A stretch of DNA of 64,000 nucleotides from Serilophus lunatus (taxonomy: Eukaryota > Chordata > Aves > Passeriformes > Eurylaimidae), in NCBI GenBank assembly GCA_013399895.1, contig VXBA01002396.1:1416728-1480727 (forward strand). The letters run 5' to 3'. A program made the position numbers and the translations under genes. The stretch's first letter is position 1, and every line of letters starts with the position of its first letter. The notes under the pieces were generated by a model. It searched no databases and was not told the origin of the DNA. It saw only the letters and a list, made by a program, of their open reading frames with translations. Of this stretch, positions 37,664 to 50,200 are shown piece by piece.

Positions 37664-40600
37664 AAGAAAAAATCTGCAAATAGACTACTTCTGCCATGGC
37701 TGTAATGGGAAATATATCTACTTAATTAGCTCAGTGGATTATAGCATTTACTTACAATCACATATACAGAAGCACTTGGGTTTGGGGAAAGGCTATATTG
37801 TATGTGGAAGGACTGTGTAAACTGGATCGGTTCTTCCTGCAGAGAAGTCAGATGTGGCTGTTTTCCTCTCCAGACAGACAAGCCCAGCAGCAGCCCTATG
37901 AGGACTTAAATTATGACTTTCTGTGAAGCTCAACAGTGTGGACTGATATGATCCCAGTTTCATTTTTCTTTGATCAGCTGTGAAGCCAAGTCTGGTGAGG
38001 ATGTGGTCATGCAATACCCAAAGCCTTCTTTGGGTTTTTTGAGTGATTTTTTAACTTCTTCATGCCTTAGTTCCAGGTTCCTTAGTCTAGTTTAGTTGTT
38101 GACTGTAGACCATTAGGTGAAGTAGTAAGTGTTTATTTTCTGTAGGTTTCCTCTGAGACATGAATAGTTGGACAGCTAGTACTGGAAGAAATAATCGGAG
38201 TCCCAGGTGCTAATTACAGCTTCTTCATACTAATTTTTCAAATTGTCTTTTTAAAAATTATCAATTATTTGGATACTAATAAATGCCATAAAATATATTT
38301 GAAAGTTTTTAGTTCTCTGTTCTTACAGCAGCAATGGCTCTCTGTACCTACAAACACAGAGAGAGACTGGGTGAAAACCAGTGCAAACAACATTATCTCT
38401 CAGTCATGGTGACTAAGCAGATGAACCCAAGCAATCGGTCCACCTTTGCTGTAATTCTTTCTCAGCATCTTATTAAATTTTTTTTCTCAGGTTTTGAGTA
38501 TGGCTTGTGTCCCTCTTACTAGGAATATACAGTGATGATCAGTGTAGCTATTTTTTTCCATGAATCCAGTCATATTTCCTACATCCTGAACTGTCCTTAT
38601 GGCCTACATACCTGTTCTGAGGTCATCATCACCTTTTACTTGACTATGATCAGGTACATGTACTGCTACATAAGGGTCAGCAAAGGTGCTCCTACTGGAC
38701 TGTTAGCTCAAAGTTCTGTTCTCTTCTAATTTGAGAGAAAACAAAAACTCTGTGATATTAACTTGGTGAATACTTTTGTTTAAGCTGAATTATCAAAAAA
38801 CGCAGAAATAGGCTGGAACTGAAACTTCACAGCTAAAATACTTTGATTATATCTATTTTGTTGGGCTGTACATCGCTTGAAGGTAAAAGACCCATTGAAT
38901 CGTTAGTTGATATTGAGAGTTAGAATTATAGCTATCTTGTGGAAACACAGATTTTATTCATATGGTAATATTTCTTTTCCATCTTCTCTATATCTGGCTT
39001 ATTTGAAAACTTGTTAGTGGTCTGCAAGTGTCAGTAGACTGAAAATTTCTTTGGCATACCCACATGAAGCTTGTGGATGATATTTACTACTCCTTAGTAT
39101 ACAGCAGTAATTATACATCAAAAGGCAGAGTGAAGCCTCTAGAGACTGGAATTTCCTCTAAAACATAAAGCCTGTGTCAATGCCGTTCACATTCTAATCA
39201 TGTACTCCTTACATATGTGTACAAAAACCTCTTTCTAATTTTATTTATATCTTAAAAAGATGGTTTGTATTAAATCTTGTTCTGATTTAAGCATTAGTTC
39301 TTACATGCTATTTTTGGATGTCAGAGATTTAGTTTTCACCACACAAGGAAATGCTTTTATCTGAAAGAACCAATGGGAAACCTGCAGCAGAGAACTCCAG
39401 TGTGACTGCCATTGGTGATTAAGAGACAGAGAAAGGCCACAATGTTGTTAATCTATGCTGAAGCCCCATTTACCTGAGCAGAGCTAATGGTTCTGAATTG
39501 AGACTGGGGATTGTTGATTCTCATATTTCTTACAACAGAAATCCAGGATCCCTCACTCTGCTCTTCAGTGCCTCCTTGTAAACACAGCTTGAGGACCTGG
39601 ATAGTGCAGAATTAGAATGATTTGAATTAATTATTTAGGTAGATACAGTGATCATCTTATTGACACTTAATGAACTCTTAATGCACAAACCTCCATTGGA
39701 AACACTACCCCAATCAAACACCAGTAGAAAGACGCCTTTACATTTTCTCTGAGCCCAAATCTTTTACTTTCTATCATAATAACAATTTCCCTCTTTTGTC
39801 TCCTTTGTATTGAATAAACAAAGCAAAAAAAAAAAAAAAAAAGTTAAAAAGTAATCAATTTCAATCAGTTTAATAGGCAGCAAAGGAATTGCTTTGACTA
39901 AATGAAGGGTTTGTAGCTAGATCTCAGTGGCTATGAGCCTGTGCTGCATGTCTCAGCCTCCCTTGGTCCCTGCCCCATTCAGTCCCTGGGCAGTGCAGGT
40001 CCTGCCTCTATGTGCTGCAGGTATCTATCTGCTTTTTCCACTCTGGGAGTGTGAGCAGCTCACATGAGAAAGGCCTGGATAATTACACCTTGGAGACTTG
40101 CCTAGAACTGAGGGTAAACAGCATGGAAGTGAAATTTTACTCACATCTAATCTAAGTGGAACTTATCCAGCTCTTGGTATCCAGTGTGGAACATTTCAGT
40201 TTATTACTTTTTTCACTTACCACTGCCCAGTCCAAAAAGAAGCAGTAAGTTGGTGCATGTGCTCAGGCAATTTACTTCCTTGAGCTTTCACATACCAGGG
40301 CCACATTTCTTGAATTCCTCCTATTATTTAAAACATAAAGCCCCAGTTATCTCCAACTTTCTGGTGTTAACTGTTTTCCAGGCACCAAACTTTACCTTTT
40401 CCACTTAGGACAAGATATTACTTCTCCATAAGAGGCTGTTGTGAGCAAGGTAGACCACAGTTCAACAACTTAGTTTACTTTTCAATTTGTGCTGCTAATG
40501 TGGAATGCCAGGCAAGAAGGCAACGACTGGCACTGGCATTAGCATTAGCCTCAAGATGGGAAGAAGTCTTTGCTAAATGGTTCTGCCTATTCTCCCCCAA

Positions 40601-41161
40601 GGGCTATTTCTGATGTGCACAAGCCTGTAAAGAGGAACAGGGTAGAAAAAGAGGGAAGAGCAAAATAAAAACAGAAGATGAAGGGTGAAACAGCAGAACA
40701 CCATCATCACAGTTCAGATTAGTCAGTTGTTCAGGAGACTGGCAGTGCTGCAGAGAGATGCACTCTTTGCTGTAGTCAATGCAAATATTGCACCAACATG
40801 TTTCTCCTGGTTACAGAGGTAAAATTTTAAATTAAAATGACAAAGATTGTTATTGTATAGCCTCAGAATCCCCTACAGAAAAGCACCCTCAAAATACCTT
40901 CTGGTCTCAAATCTGACCACAGCAGGCAGTTAAAAGAAGAAAACTTATCATTTAGACTCTTTAAAATTGGACCAGTATTATCAGTTCTCAGATATCTCTG
41001 GTACAAAGGTATTATTTTAATAGTTTTAAAAATATAAACTGACACAAACATGATAGAAGATGTCCTTATTATGTATTACTACATGATCTTGGGAGGACGC
41101 TTGATAATGATTGTAATGATCTGTAGAGCTTGTATTCAAACTTAAAGGGAATACAAACTTC
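37664..41161. other. Intergenic, no gene seen
   Basis: AT-rich DNA with a poly-A tract behind an AATAAA at 39813-39842 (separate entry). Open frames are all under 80 codons and show no motifs. Confidence 0.55.
39813..39842 (+). repeat. AATAAA followed by an A18 tract
   Basis: AATAAA at 39813-39818 is followed six bases later by 18 uninterrupted A residues (39825-39842). This could be the fossil 3' end of a retrotransposed transcript or simply an A-rich microsatellite. No coding homology was recognised upstream. Confidence 0.6.
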
Positions 41162-41555
41162 AACTAAGGGAACTGGGTTTCCTTCATCTCAAGAAGAGAA
41201 GACTCAGGGGGGCCCTTATCAATCTCTACAACTACCTGAAAGGAGGTCATAGTGAGGTGGAGGGCTGGTCTCATCTGCTGTGCCTGAAGTGCAAGGACAA
41301 GAGGAAATGGCCTTAAGCTGAAAAAGGGGGAGATTCAAACCAGTCATCAGAGAAAAAAATTTCACTTTTAGGGTGATCAGACATTGGAACAGGTTGCATT
41401 GGAAGATGGTGCAGTAACCACCCCTGGAGGTGTTTAAGAGGTGTCTGGATCTGGCGCTGGGGGATAGGTTTGGTGGTTTAGGGGTTACAGTGGTAGTGCT
41501 GGGTTGATGGTTGGACTTGATGATCTTACAACCTTGATGATTCTATGATTCTCTG
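41162..41555 (+). mobile_element. CR1 LINE 3' fragment, plus strand
   Basis: Starts near GGGAACTGGGTTTCCTTCAT, then AAGAAGAGAAGACTCAGGGG, CTCTACAACTACCTGAAAGG and CATTGGAACAGGTTGCATTG. It ends in two tail octamers, ATTCTATG (41540-41547) and ATTCTCTG (41548-41555). It is 5'-truncated and carries no functional frame. Confidence 0.9.
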
Positions 41556-42103
41556 TGTTTCCATTGCACAAACAGATCTCAGACCCACACAAAAAGTAAG
41601 TGCCTTTGAAAATGAGAATTTTGTTCATTACATAGAGACCATCTTTTGAAAAAGTATGTAAATAACTCACAGAATTCAATCCTATTGAAGGTATAGGTTG
41701 TAAAGATCCTAATCCTGCCTCCTGATCTCAATGCTACAGACTTCTTATTTGAGAACTACCCCTTACCCTCAAGGTGAATTGCGGGTAACCATGCTTTAAG
41801 AGTTCCCTAATTATCTGTCTGTGAGGAACACTTCTGTCTCTTGGGCGATAAATCTGCCTGAGATACATACTGACTCAAGATACAGTGGCATGGAAGATTT
41901 TACAATAGAATTCAATGCAAGAAAAGGAAATGTCTTTAATAAAGGACCTAAAGATATACTATATATTAGCTATACTTAACGGAGGAAGGTATTTTACCAA
42001 TGCTTTTGAATGAAAATTGAATTGAGTGTGGATAAGATTTGAGAACTTGTTGATGGATTTTTATACTGCTGTTAGAGCTTTCAGCCCCATAGATAGGCTG
42101 TTC
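41556..42103. other. Spacer between two CR1 copies
   Basis: AT-rich DNA. I could not recognise further CR1 sequence or any gene, although very diverged CR1 sequence upstream of 42104 is possible. Confidence 0.5.
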
Positions 42104-43203
42104 TGACAAGAAGGTGACCAGAACACTCAGCGTGGCTTCACCAAGAGGAAGTTGCTTGAGCAACCTGATAACCTTCCATGATGAACTGGCTCTATTCGTA
42201 GATGGTTGTCAAGATTATTTATCTCAAATTCAGCTATTGACACTCTCTTCTAGAAGATCCATGTGGATTGAAAATGGAACTAAATTGAAAAATTGAATGG
42301 CAAGGCCCAGAGTATGGTAGTCTGTGGAAGAGAATTGAAGACCAGCAACTAGTGGTTTACCCAAGGGGTCAGTATTGGGTCCAACCCCATTTGACATCTT
42401 CATTAATAGACGATAGAGCAGAGTATACCCTCAGCAAAACTGTGAAGGGTCACTGACATAACAGAAGATCATGCTGTCATCCAGAAGGACCTTGACAGGC
42501 TGGAGAAAGAGGTTGACAGCAACATCATCAAGTTCAACAAGGAAAAGAGCCAAGTCTTGCACCTGGGTAGGAACAACCGCAGCCACCAATATATGCTGTA
42601 GGTGTCCCAACTGGAAAGCAACTTGGAATGAAAAGACCTGGAGCCTTGGTGGACACTAAGTTGAACAAGAGCTGACAACGTGCCCTTGCTGAAAATAAGG
42701 GCTATCAGTATCCTGGGATCCATTATGCAAAGAACTGCCAGCATGTTGAGGGAGGTGATCCTGCACCTCTACTCAGCTCTGGTGAGGTCATACCTGGAGC
42801 ATTGTGTCCAGTCCACCAGAGGCAGTGGGCACAAACTGGAACAGAAAAGGTTCCAGCTGTGGATCAGGAAACACTTTTTCACTGTGCAGATGACTGAGCA
42901 GGGGCATGGGTTGCTCAGAGTAACTGTGGAATTTCCATCTTTGGACTTATCCAGGAGTAGTCTGGGCATGTGTACTGGGTCTGCCTGAGATGGAGTCCAT
43001 TTCCCCCTCACAGTGCTGTGCTTTGTATTGGTAGCTAGAAGGGTGTTGATAACACACCAGTGTTTTGGCTACGGCTGAGCACAACATCAGGACTGGAATG
43101 TTCCTTCCCCAATCCAGGGCAAGATTCTGTGAGGGGACACAAGTAGGCCAGCCAACCCAAACTGACCAAAGGGATATTCTGTACTATATGACATCAGCTC
43201 AGA

Positions 43204-43211
43204 TATAAAAG
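43204..43211 (+). promoter_or_regulatory. LTR TATA box
   Basis: TATAAAAG sits about 135 bp upstream of the LTR polyadenylation signal, in the position expected for the retroviral U3 promoter. Present activity is unknown. Confidence 0.55.
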
Positions 43212-43214
43212 CTA

Positions 43215-43427
43215 GGGGAAGGAGCAGGAAAGGGGGGCATTCACTGTTTCCAATAGCTGCCTGCTATGACACCACTAAGTGTGCTGAAGCCCTGCTTCTC
43301 AGGATGTGGCTGGACATTGCTGCTCATGGAAAGCACAGAATAAACATTGTTATTTTCCACTTCACTTTTGCACATGAAAATTTGCTTTTCCTTTAGTTAA
43401 CTCCCTTATCCCAACCTACAAGTTGTT
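43215..43427 (+). repeat. 213-bp tandem duplication, left copy
   Basis: Runs from GGGGAAGGAGCAGG to CTACAAGTTGTT, right up to the N at 43428. It differs from the right copy only in two adjacent bases (CATTCACTG against CATTATCTG). Confidence 0.95.
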
Positions 43428-43428
43428 N
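43428..43428. other. Single unresolved base (N), probable assembly join
   Basis: The only N in the window. It falls exactly between two nearly identical 213-bp copies. Confidence 0.9.
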
Positions 43429-43641
43429 GGGGAAGGAGCAGGAAAGGGGGGCATTATCTGTTTCCAATAGCTGCCTGCTATGACACCACTAAGTGTGCTG
43501 AAGCCCTGCTTCTCAGGATGTGGCTGGACATTGCTGCTCATGGAAAGCACAGAATAAACATTGTTATTTTCCACTTCACTTTTGCACATGAAAATTTGCT
43601 TTTCCTTTAGTTAACTCCCTTATCCCAACCTACAAGTTGTT
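43429..43641 (+). repeat. 213-bp tandem duplication, right copy
   Basis: 211 of 213 bases match the left copy. After it the LTR continues normally with TACCATCTTACTC. Confidence 0.95.
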
Positions 43642-43843
43642 TACCATCTTACTCTTTTCCTCCTGCCTAGTTGGGAAGGAGGGAGGGATAGAGTGACTGG
43701 GTGGGCACTTGGCATCCAGGCGAAGTCAACCCGTTACAATGTGGTCCTCAGCAACGGGCTCCAGGTGACCCTGCTTGAGCAGAGGGTTGGACCAGAGGAC
43801 CTCCAGAGGTCTCTTCCAACCTCAATCATTCTGTGATTCTGTG

Positions 43844-46800
43844 ACCTTTCCCTGTTATGGACTGCAAGGGCAGAGGGTGACCTCGTTATACAAATTTAAT
43901 ATTGAGCATCTTTGCTCTAGCTAACTTAATATATGAGGAAAATTTCTTGGTGTAATTCTTTCCCAAGATCAAATAGCTGGAACTGGAGTGTATTAAAGGA
44001 ATACTTTATCTGAGACCTTTGGGATTAAAGGAAGCACCCACAGGAAAAATTTCTGAAAATAGATGTGGGAGATGAGCATTTCTGGGTGCCAGATTACACA
44101 TCTTATATTCATATTCCTCCTTTGCCACCCACAATTTCCTCTGAACGCACCCTATGGTTTGGGCAACATGAAAACAGCACTGGGGATGTTGCATCTTTCT
44201 TCAAAAGTAAAAAGTGTGAAGCAATTCGGCAAAAGGTGAGACTCTCAGGCAGCTGATACATGGGCAGGCCCAGGTACAACAGGGTACTGTGAGGCAGTCT
44301 TAAAGCAGAGCTGTACACAGACACTAAGTAGTTCTTTACACTATGAAGGGTCTCATGGCACAGTACTTGGACTATGTTTTTTAAAGTACACTCTTCATAG
44401 TTATATTTTTCATATTTTTTATAGAAGCTCTATAGAGTTTAAGTACAAGAATGTAATCAATCACCACTGATGTTTGCTGATGATCAGCTGGGACATGTTA
44501 TTTAATATGAAAGCAATGTCTGCATCATTTCTACTATAGATCGACATTGAGTAACCTCACAAACATATTAAAATGTTAATTTGACATCAGTTTGTTTAAA
44601 TGCTTCCATCTAGGCTGTAAATTCTTTTACTTGGAGAGCATATATCCCTTTTAAAATAGAGCACCCCACTTGCCTTCTCTTTTAAATACTTCTACAATAA
44701 AGCACTTGCAAACACTAAAGTCAAATGAGCAAAACATTGTGGGAATCATCAGGTGAATACTATTATTTTAAATTTACTTTCAGGTATATTTTGTAATGTC
44801 AGGGATATATTTCTTGTATTTGATGATGCACATCTTGCTGATAAGCCAGGTACTAATTAACATACCCTGCACTTAGGATTCCCTAGTGACAATCAAAGAA
44901 CAAAGGTCTTGGTAATGATTAACAATCAAAGCTAAAGATAACAGCTGACTTCAGATCAATCTGATCTTTACCAGAATGCATTTGGCTACAAAGACATGAA
45001 GTAACCCCTGTAATCCTTTAAGTGAGGCTACTCCAATCATAAAGAGGCCATAAAAATAGCTCTTGAAATTTAAGAGGTTTATGATGGTCAGAACCCTACA
45101 TGAAGAAACATCAAAAGAAAATATTCATTATACATAAAATCTGCTCAGGCTTGGGAAGCCATTTAACACCTATAGCACAACTTTCAAGCTGGGGAAAATA
45201 ACTTCTTTTTCCTATCCTGCACATAGCCAGTTAGTTCTCAGTTCTGCATCTCTCTCTGCCCCCTCATCTTCACTAAATCCAAGTGATATTCTCTTATACA
45301 ACATTTAGGTGACTTACTTTCTTTAGAGTGTGCTGTTAGACTCCACTCTAAAGATGATCAACTATTTGCTTTTTCACCTTAATGTTCCACTTTAACTCTG
45401 CAGAAACCTAAAGCATATTCTATTCTAGGAGCATCCTAGCTTTTGGCATGTTTATAAATCAAGTCCTCAACAACCTGAAAGTAGAGTGATGGTTAGTGTC
45501 CAAGGCTGCAAATCAGCTTAGCTTGCTTGCTGATAGATATGACAGAAACACGTGCTTACAACTTGTAATTTTCTTTTGCTATGACATTTTTAGGGGCAAA
45601 AAAGAAGATTTTAACACATCCAGTTGAAAATCTCTCTCAGATATGTTATTTACTTCTTCTGAACATACTGTTCTGGGGCTGTTAGTGTAGAAAGAGCAGG
45701 AAGAACAATTTAAACCGTACTGAAATTGAGCAAATTGGATTGTAGCGGCTAAGTTCAAGTGAAAGCTTCTTGTAAATGAGGAGCTTACAACTATTTAGCT
45801 GGCAGAGAGCCATGTGATCTTACTCATCTAATTCGCAGAAGGCTTCTAGGTGATGACAAATCCTACTGCTCCACTGGCTGCACGTGTGCAGGTGCAGAAA
45901 TGCAGAGGTATTAAAATGAATAGTGAGGAATGAACAGCAAGAAGGGAAGACAGGATGCAGCTGGTCTGTTGTCAGTACTGCCACTTGCTCTCCCCATGAC
46001 AATTCTGTGACTGCAATTTCCACTCTTCTTTATCACTTTAATTCAAAGACTCAGGAATGATGGACTCAGATCCCAGTGTGGTAGGTACTCTGCAAACAAA
46101 GAATAAAAAGGCAATTTCTGCATCTAAACCCAAGCTTGCCATCTAAGAATAAGATACAACCCAGCAGGATGCAGACAGCTAAACAGAAATGTGTGGGATA
46201 CAGTGGAGACACTATCCTTCATATCAGAGGCAGGTTGCTCCAGCTAGCAGCAGCCTAGCTAGCTGGGAACCTTTTGGTGACATCATGGCTATAGAGATTT
46301 TAAGAAATATTTGAAGGTGCACATAAGCATGTCTATGGAATTTCATAGATTCCTGTTTTGTGTGAGACCAAGAAAAAAAGAGACAATGCATGTCAGGGCT
46401 CCAAACAAATGGGTCTGTTAGACCCATGTTAGCACTGTCTGATTAGAAGCATGTTTTGATCTCTCTGATAATGACTAAAAGACAAGAGCTAGGATGGGGT
46501 AGAAGATTGAAGAGCTGCAAGTGAAAAGATGAGGAAGAAAAGACATTAATGCAATGTAAGGGGAGGAGAAAGTGAAGGATCCATATAGCAGCAGAGGAAA
46601 ATTTTCTAGAAGGATTTTGAATGAGACAAATAGATACCACCGATACTGCTTAAAACAACCTGCCAGGCTGAGATGTCACCTGGACATGGAGACAGAAGAT
46701 GAGACACAGAATGGCAGAGATGAGAGGATGGCAGCATTTCCCAAGTGAGCTGGAGAAAATGAAGGAGACGTAGGGAGACAGACCGTAGCCCTGTTGACTC

Positions 46801-47074
46801 TGTGTTAGAGATCACATGTGTACAAGGAGGTATCAGACAGACAGATAGAATTGCATGCAAGTGAAAGGCAGGCCTAGATGAGGGAGGGCAGAATTTTTAT
46901 AGACACAGGGCCAGAAGGAGAGGTTGGAAACTCTTGGTTTTAGTCCAAGTCCTATTCATGGTGTGAGTTTGAGTGAGTGTCTTACTCTCCTCTATGCTCC
47001 CTGTCATTCAACTACCTGTATACGGTAAAGATAGTGTTAATGGGACAGTATGAGGTTTAGCTGATATATGTAGG
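43844..47074. other. Intergenic, no gene seen
   Basis: AT-rich DNA, becoming purine-rich on the plus strand from about 46470 to 46930. Open frames are all under 90 codons, with no motif. No RNA gene was recognised. Confidence 0.55.
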
Positions 47075-47258
47075 GGTGGTTAGACAGGTTGCCCAGGGAG
47101 GTTGTGGGTGCCCCAATCCTGGCAGTGTTCAAAGCGAGGTTTGATAAGGCCTTGAATAACCTGGTTTAGTGGGAGGTGTTTCTGCATATGGCAGGAGGGA
47201 TTGGGACTAGATGGTCTTTAAGGTCCATTCCAACTCCTTAACATCCTGTGAGTCTATG
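47075..47258 (+). mobile_element. CR1 LINE 3' end, plus strand
   Basis: AGACAGGTTGCCCAGGGAGG, then AACCTGGTTTAGTGGGAGGT, GGACTAGATGGTCTTTAAGG and a decayed octamer tail (ATCCTGTG, AGTCTATG). About 184 bp remain. Confidence 0.88.
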
Positions 47259-50200
47259 TACAGTGCTTAGAAACCTCTGCATGATTCTGTCATCAAAGTG
47301 CAAAATATTACTTACCCTGATCTTGCAAATACATTGTTTCACAAGTTACTTTGATAACTAGTTTCTTCCACTTCCACACACCTGCTATTGCTTCATTGCA
47401 GATAGAAAAAAAACAAACTCCAAAATATAAAACAAAACTAGCTCCACAAGTTTCAAGAAACTTTGCTATTCTAAAGGAATAACCTGAAGACCATGACATT
47501 GTGGGCACTGAAAATGCATTGTTTCCATTTTGAAATACACCTTAATCTAGCCAAACATCTCACACACATTAAGCCAACAGACTTTCAGTGGTTTCCCAGG
47601 TTACAGTTCATTAGTGTCTGTATCACAGCGGACCAGGAAGCACACTAAAGTAAGGACATGGCAGGTTTCATTGTTGCACGGTGCTGACAGAGAACTTGGT
47701 TCTCATATGGAAAATTAGGAAGGCCATGGTACTTCAAGTATTTTTAAATTGTGATCTAATAGAGTTTTAGAAATGGGAGAGCTGGCATAAAGGACTGCAT
47801 GTAAAACCACAGTTCACAGCATAAGGTGGTGCTCTTTCAAGCTTATGGCATCTAACAGCCACTGTACTAAATACACTCAGGTGGGGAAGTTTGATTTGCT
47901 GAACACTTTGTTGGACTCCTCTTTCTAGAACATGCATGCTTGCAGGTTTCCCAGCTACAAGAGGGCCTACGTGATGCCCAAGGGACTGCTGGAAAAGCCC
48001 TGGACTGTGGGCTAAGATATCTATCCAAGTGTTCAGCCACAGAAAATTAACACCCTTAGCGCTCTCCCCACCCTACTTCAAAGAAATATCTCCTTCAGCT
48101 ACATGATGATGTGCTATTTAAAGGGAGACTGGGGAGATTTTCTGCATTTTTATGCATTCAAAGGTCTTGGTCTTGAAAGGTACTCCTATGGGAAAACCAT
48201 AGCATCTGCACAGTGCTCCAGCAGCCTCAGTGGGCACCTCATAAATGCAATTTTACAGAAATAAAGAGCACGTTCCAAGGACCCGGGCCATCAGTAACCA
48301 GTCTAGGAGCTGGGAGTGCTTGTGATGCTACCCTGATCCCTGTACTCTTTTAAATCTTTGCCCTCAGTGTATCTCACCAACTGTCTTTTTCTAGCTCCTA
48401 GGGGCATGCAGATTTGATGGCCAGTGTTTAATAGTGCCCAACACCACAGGCTCCAGCACAGTATTGCAGCTGATTAACAGGAGTAACAGAAATAGGCAGG
48501 AGAGAACAGTGCACCTTTTGTGCTTGGTGCTGTTTCAAAAGAACTGCATGGCAATATATATCAAATAGCTAGAGTCTGACTTCTGAGACATTAATAACTA
48601 AGCTTCGCAGTGATTAAAAGCTACTAAAGGAAAAGATGAGCCTAGAAAATGAAAACAGGCTTCCTCAATCCATTTTCCAAGTGTCCTGGAAAGAGGAAAA
48701 GAGATCTTGGTATAAACTCTTCTAAGAGTATATTTCCTCCCCAGTTACTTTCCTGGATTTACTGATGGATGGGACAGCTCACTGCAGAGGTTATCAGTAC
48801 ATTCAAACATCAGTTTCATAAGCCTATTATTACTAGAATATGTGGGATAATTAATGCTTGCATGAGAAGTTAATGAAGGACAAAGATTTTTTACTGCTGA
48901 TGGTCTCAGTGAAACAACTGTCTGGAACATATGAAAAAGCTATTCGTCAGTAACAAATTACCATTCCAGAGAACCACATGAATATAAATCTTTCAGAAAA
49001 GGTGACATGCTTTTTATTTTGTGGCTCTTATTCTAATAGCGACCCTACGGTCCATGTGCAGTACTCCTCTGATGCACCCATTTTGCCTCTTGGTGGGCGT
49101 CCGTACAGTTCAATGTCAGCCCTGTCAAAAGTCCCATTTACCTGCTGCCAGAGACTTGTTCTTTTATCTAAAAACTCCCTGTCTCTTGTCAGTCCAATTT
49201 AACTGTGTCATATCATCCCTAAGCCAAATACCCAGATGTAATGCCGCATTTTAAGCAATATCGATGTCATTATGTGTCACTGAGCAAATAAATGTCATGT
49301 ACCCTTCACCTGTGCAATGTGCTTCTCTACACTGCTGCTAACTTGAGCTTTTATTTGAGTGGTAGCTTTACCTCTCTAATGGCTCAGGGCCAGCAAATCT
49401 TTGAATATAGGCTTGGAGGTAATTTAACTCCTATCTAGTAAATCAGACTGGATAAGAGTGTTCATCAGAGCACAAATCCTGCTTGAATTCAGGCAATCTA
49501 AGAGTAACAGGATAGAGAAATGTAGGTCTGGCTAACACTGTTAACATCATCTCCAGAGGAGATTGTGTTTGCTACTCAGTTTAGAATGAAATGTGACATA
49601 CAAGCAAGATGTCATCAAAACCTACATTTTCAATGCCTTTCATCTTCTCTTGCATATTTAAGAAAATGTTATATAAAACAAAATTGCTTTTCCTTCTGAG
49701 AAAAAATTAATAATTTCTGCTGAATTCTACTTGGCTGGTTGATGAAATTACTTTCCATGTGGGTCATGATTATCTGTCTGGCTGAGTATGAGTTGATCCT
49801 CATCCCATCAGGCTGTGATTCTTCTGAGATTGCTACAAGCCCCACGGAAGTCCTAAACTCTCAGTTTTACCATTAGATTTAAGTTAGAGTAGGTATGTAA
49901 AGCTGCCAGGGGAAAGAGAGCTCCTTGTTCATTTGGTTTCTTGGAAAGTTTTGTACCTTGTTTATCCCTGCTGGGATTTGAAAAGACTTGCAAGAACAAA
50001 TTGGTACATGGTTTTGCTCACGCTGTCTGTGCAGTGCTTAGGGTTAAACCCTGAAATGCAAACCTGCTAGGGAAAATGCCCTGAGTGCGGTCAGTCAAGC
50101 TCTCTCATAACTCAGCCTACCATAGAGAAAAATGGCTCATCCCACATAAACTGGTCTGATAGTTGAAGCTATAGGTGACCCTATGATTATCCTCTTCATT

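Larger units (their letters stand above)
42971..43738 (+). mobile_element. Solo LTR, ERVL-type, containing an N-flanked duplication
   Basis: Starts TGTACTGGGTCTGCCTGAGA and ends GTCAACCCGTTACA. Shared landmarks with the avian ERVL LTR family include GTGTTGATAACACACCAGTG, CCAACCCAAACTGACCAAAG and GGCACTTGGCATCCAGGCGA. It has a TATA box (43204-43211) and an AATAAA (43339-43344). As given it is 768 bp; without one copy of the 213-bp duplication and the N it would be 554 bp. ATGTG follows the right end (43739-43743) and also occurs at 42968-42972, overlapping the first TG. This fits a 5-bp target duplication that has lost one TG by slippage. No internal genes are present. Confidence 0.85.
42104..43843 (+). 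mobile_element. CR1 LINE, ORF2 end plus 3' UTR, split by an LTR
   Basis: This is the longest CR1 in the window. It begins in the reverse-transcriptase part of ORF2 (CAGCGTGGCTTCACCAAGAG). It then reads CAGAAGGACCTTGACAGGCT, AAGTTCAACAAGGAAAAGAG and CTGGAGCATTGTGTCCAGT. It jumps at about 42815 to GGCAGTGGGCACAAACTGG, so the part of the 3' region normally between them is deleted. An ERVL-type LTR interrupts it (42971-43738). The rest (43744-43843) includes CTGCTTGAGCAGAGGGTTGG and ends in two perfect ATTCTGTG octamers (43828-43843). The frame is broken by stops and deletions. Confidence 0.92.
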
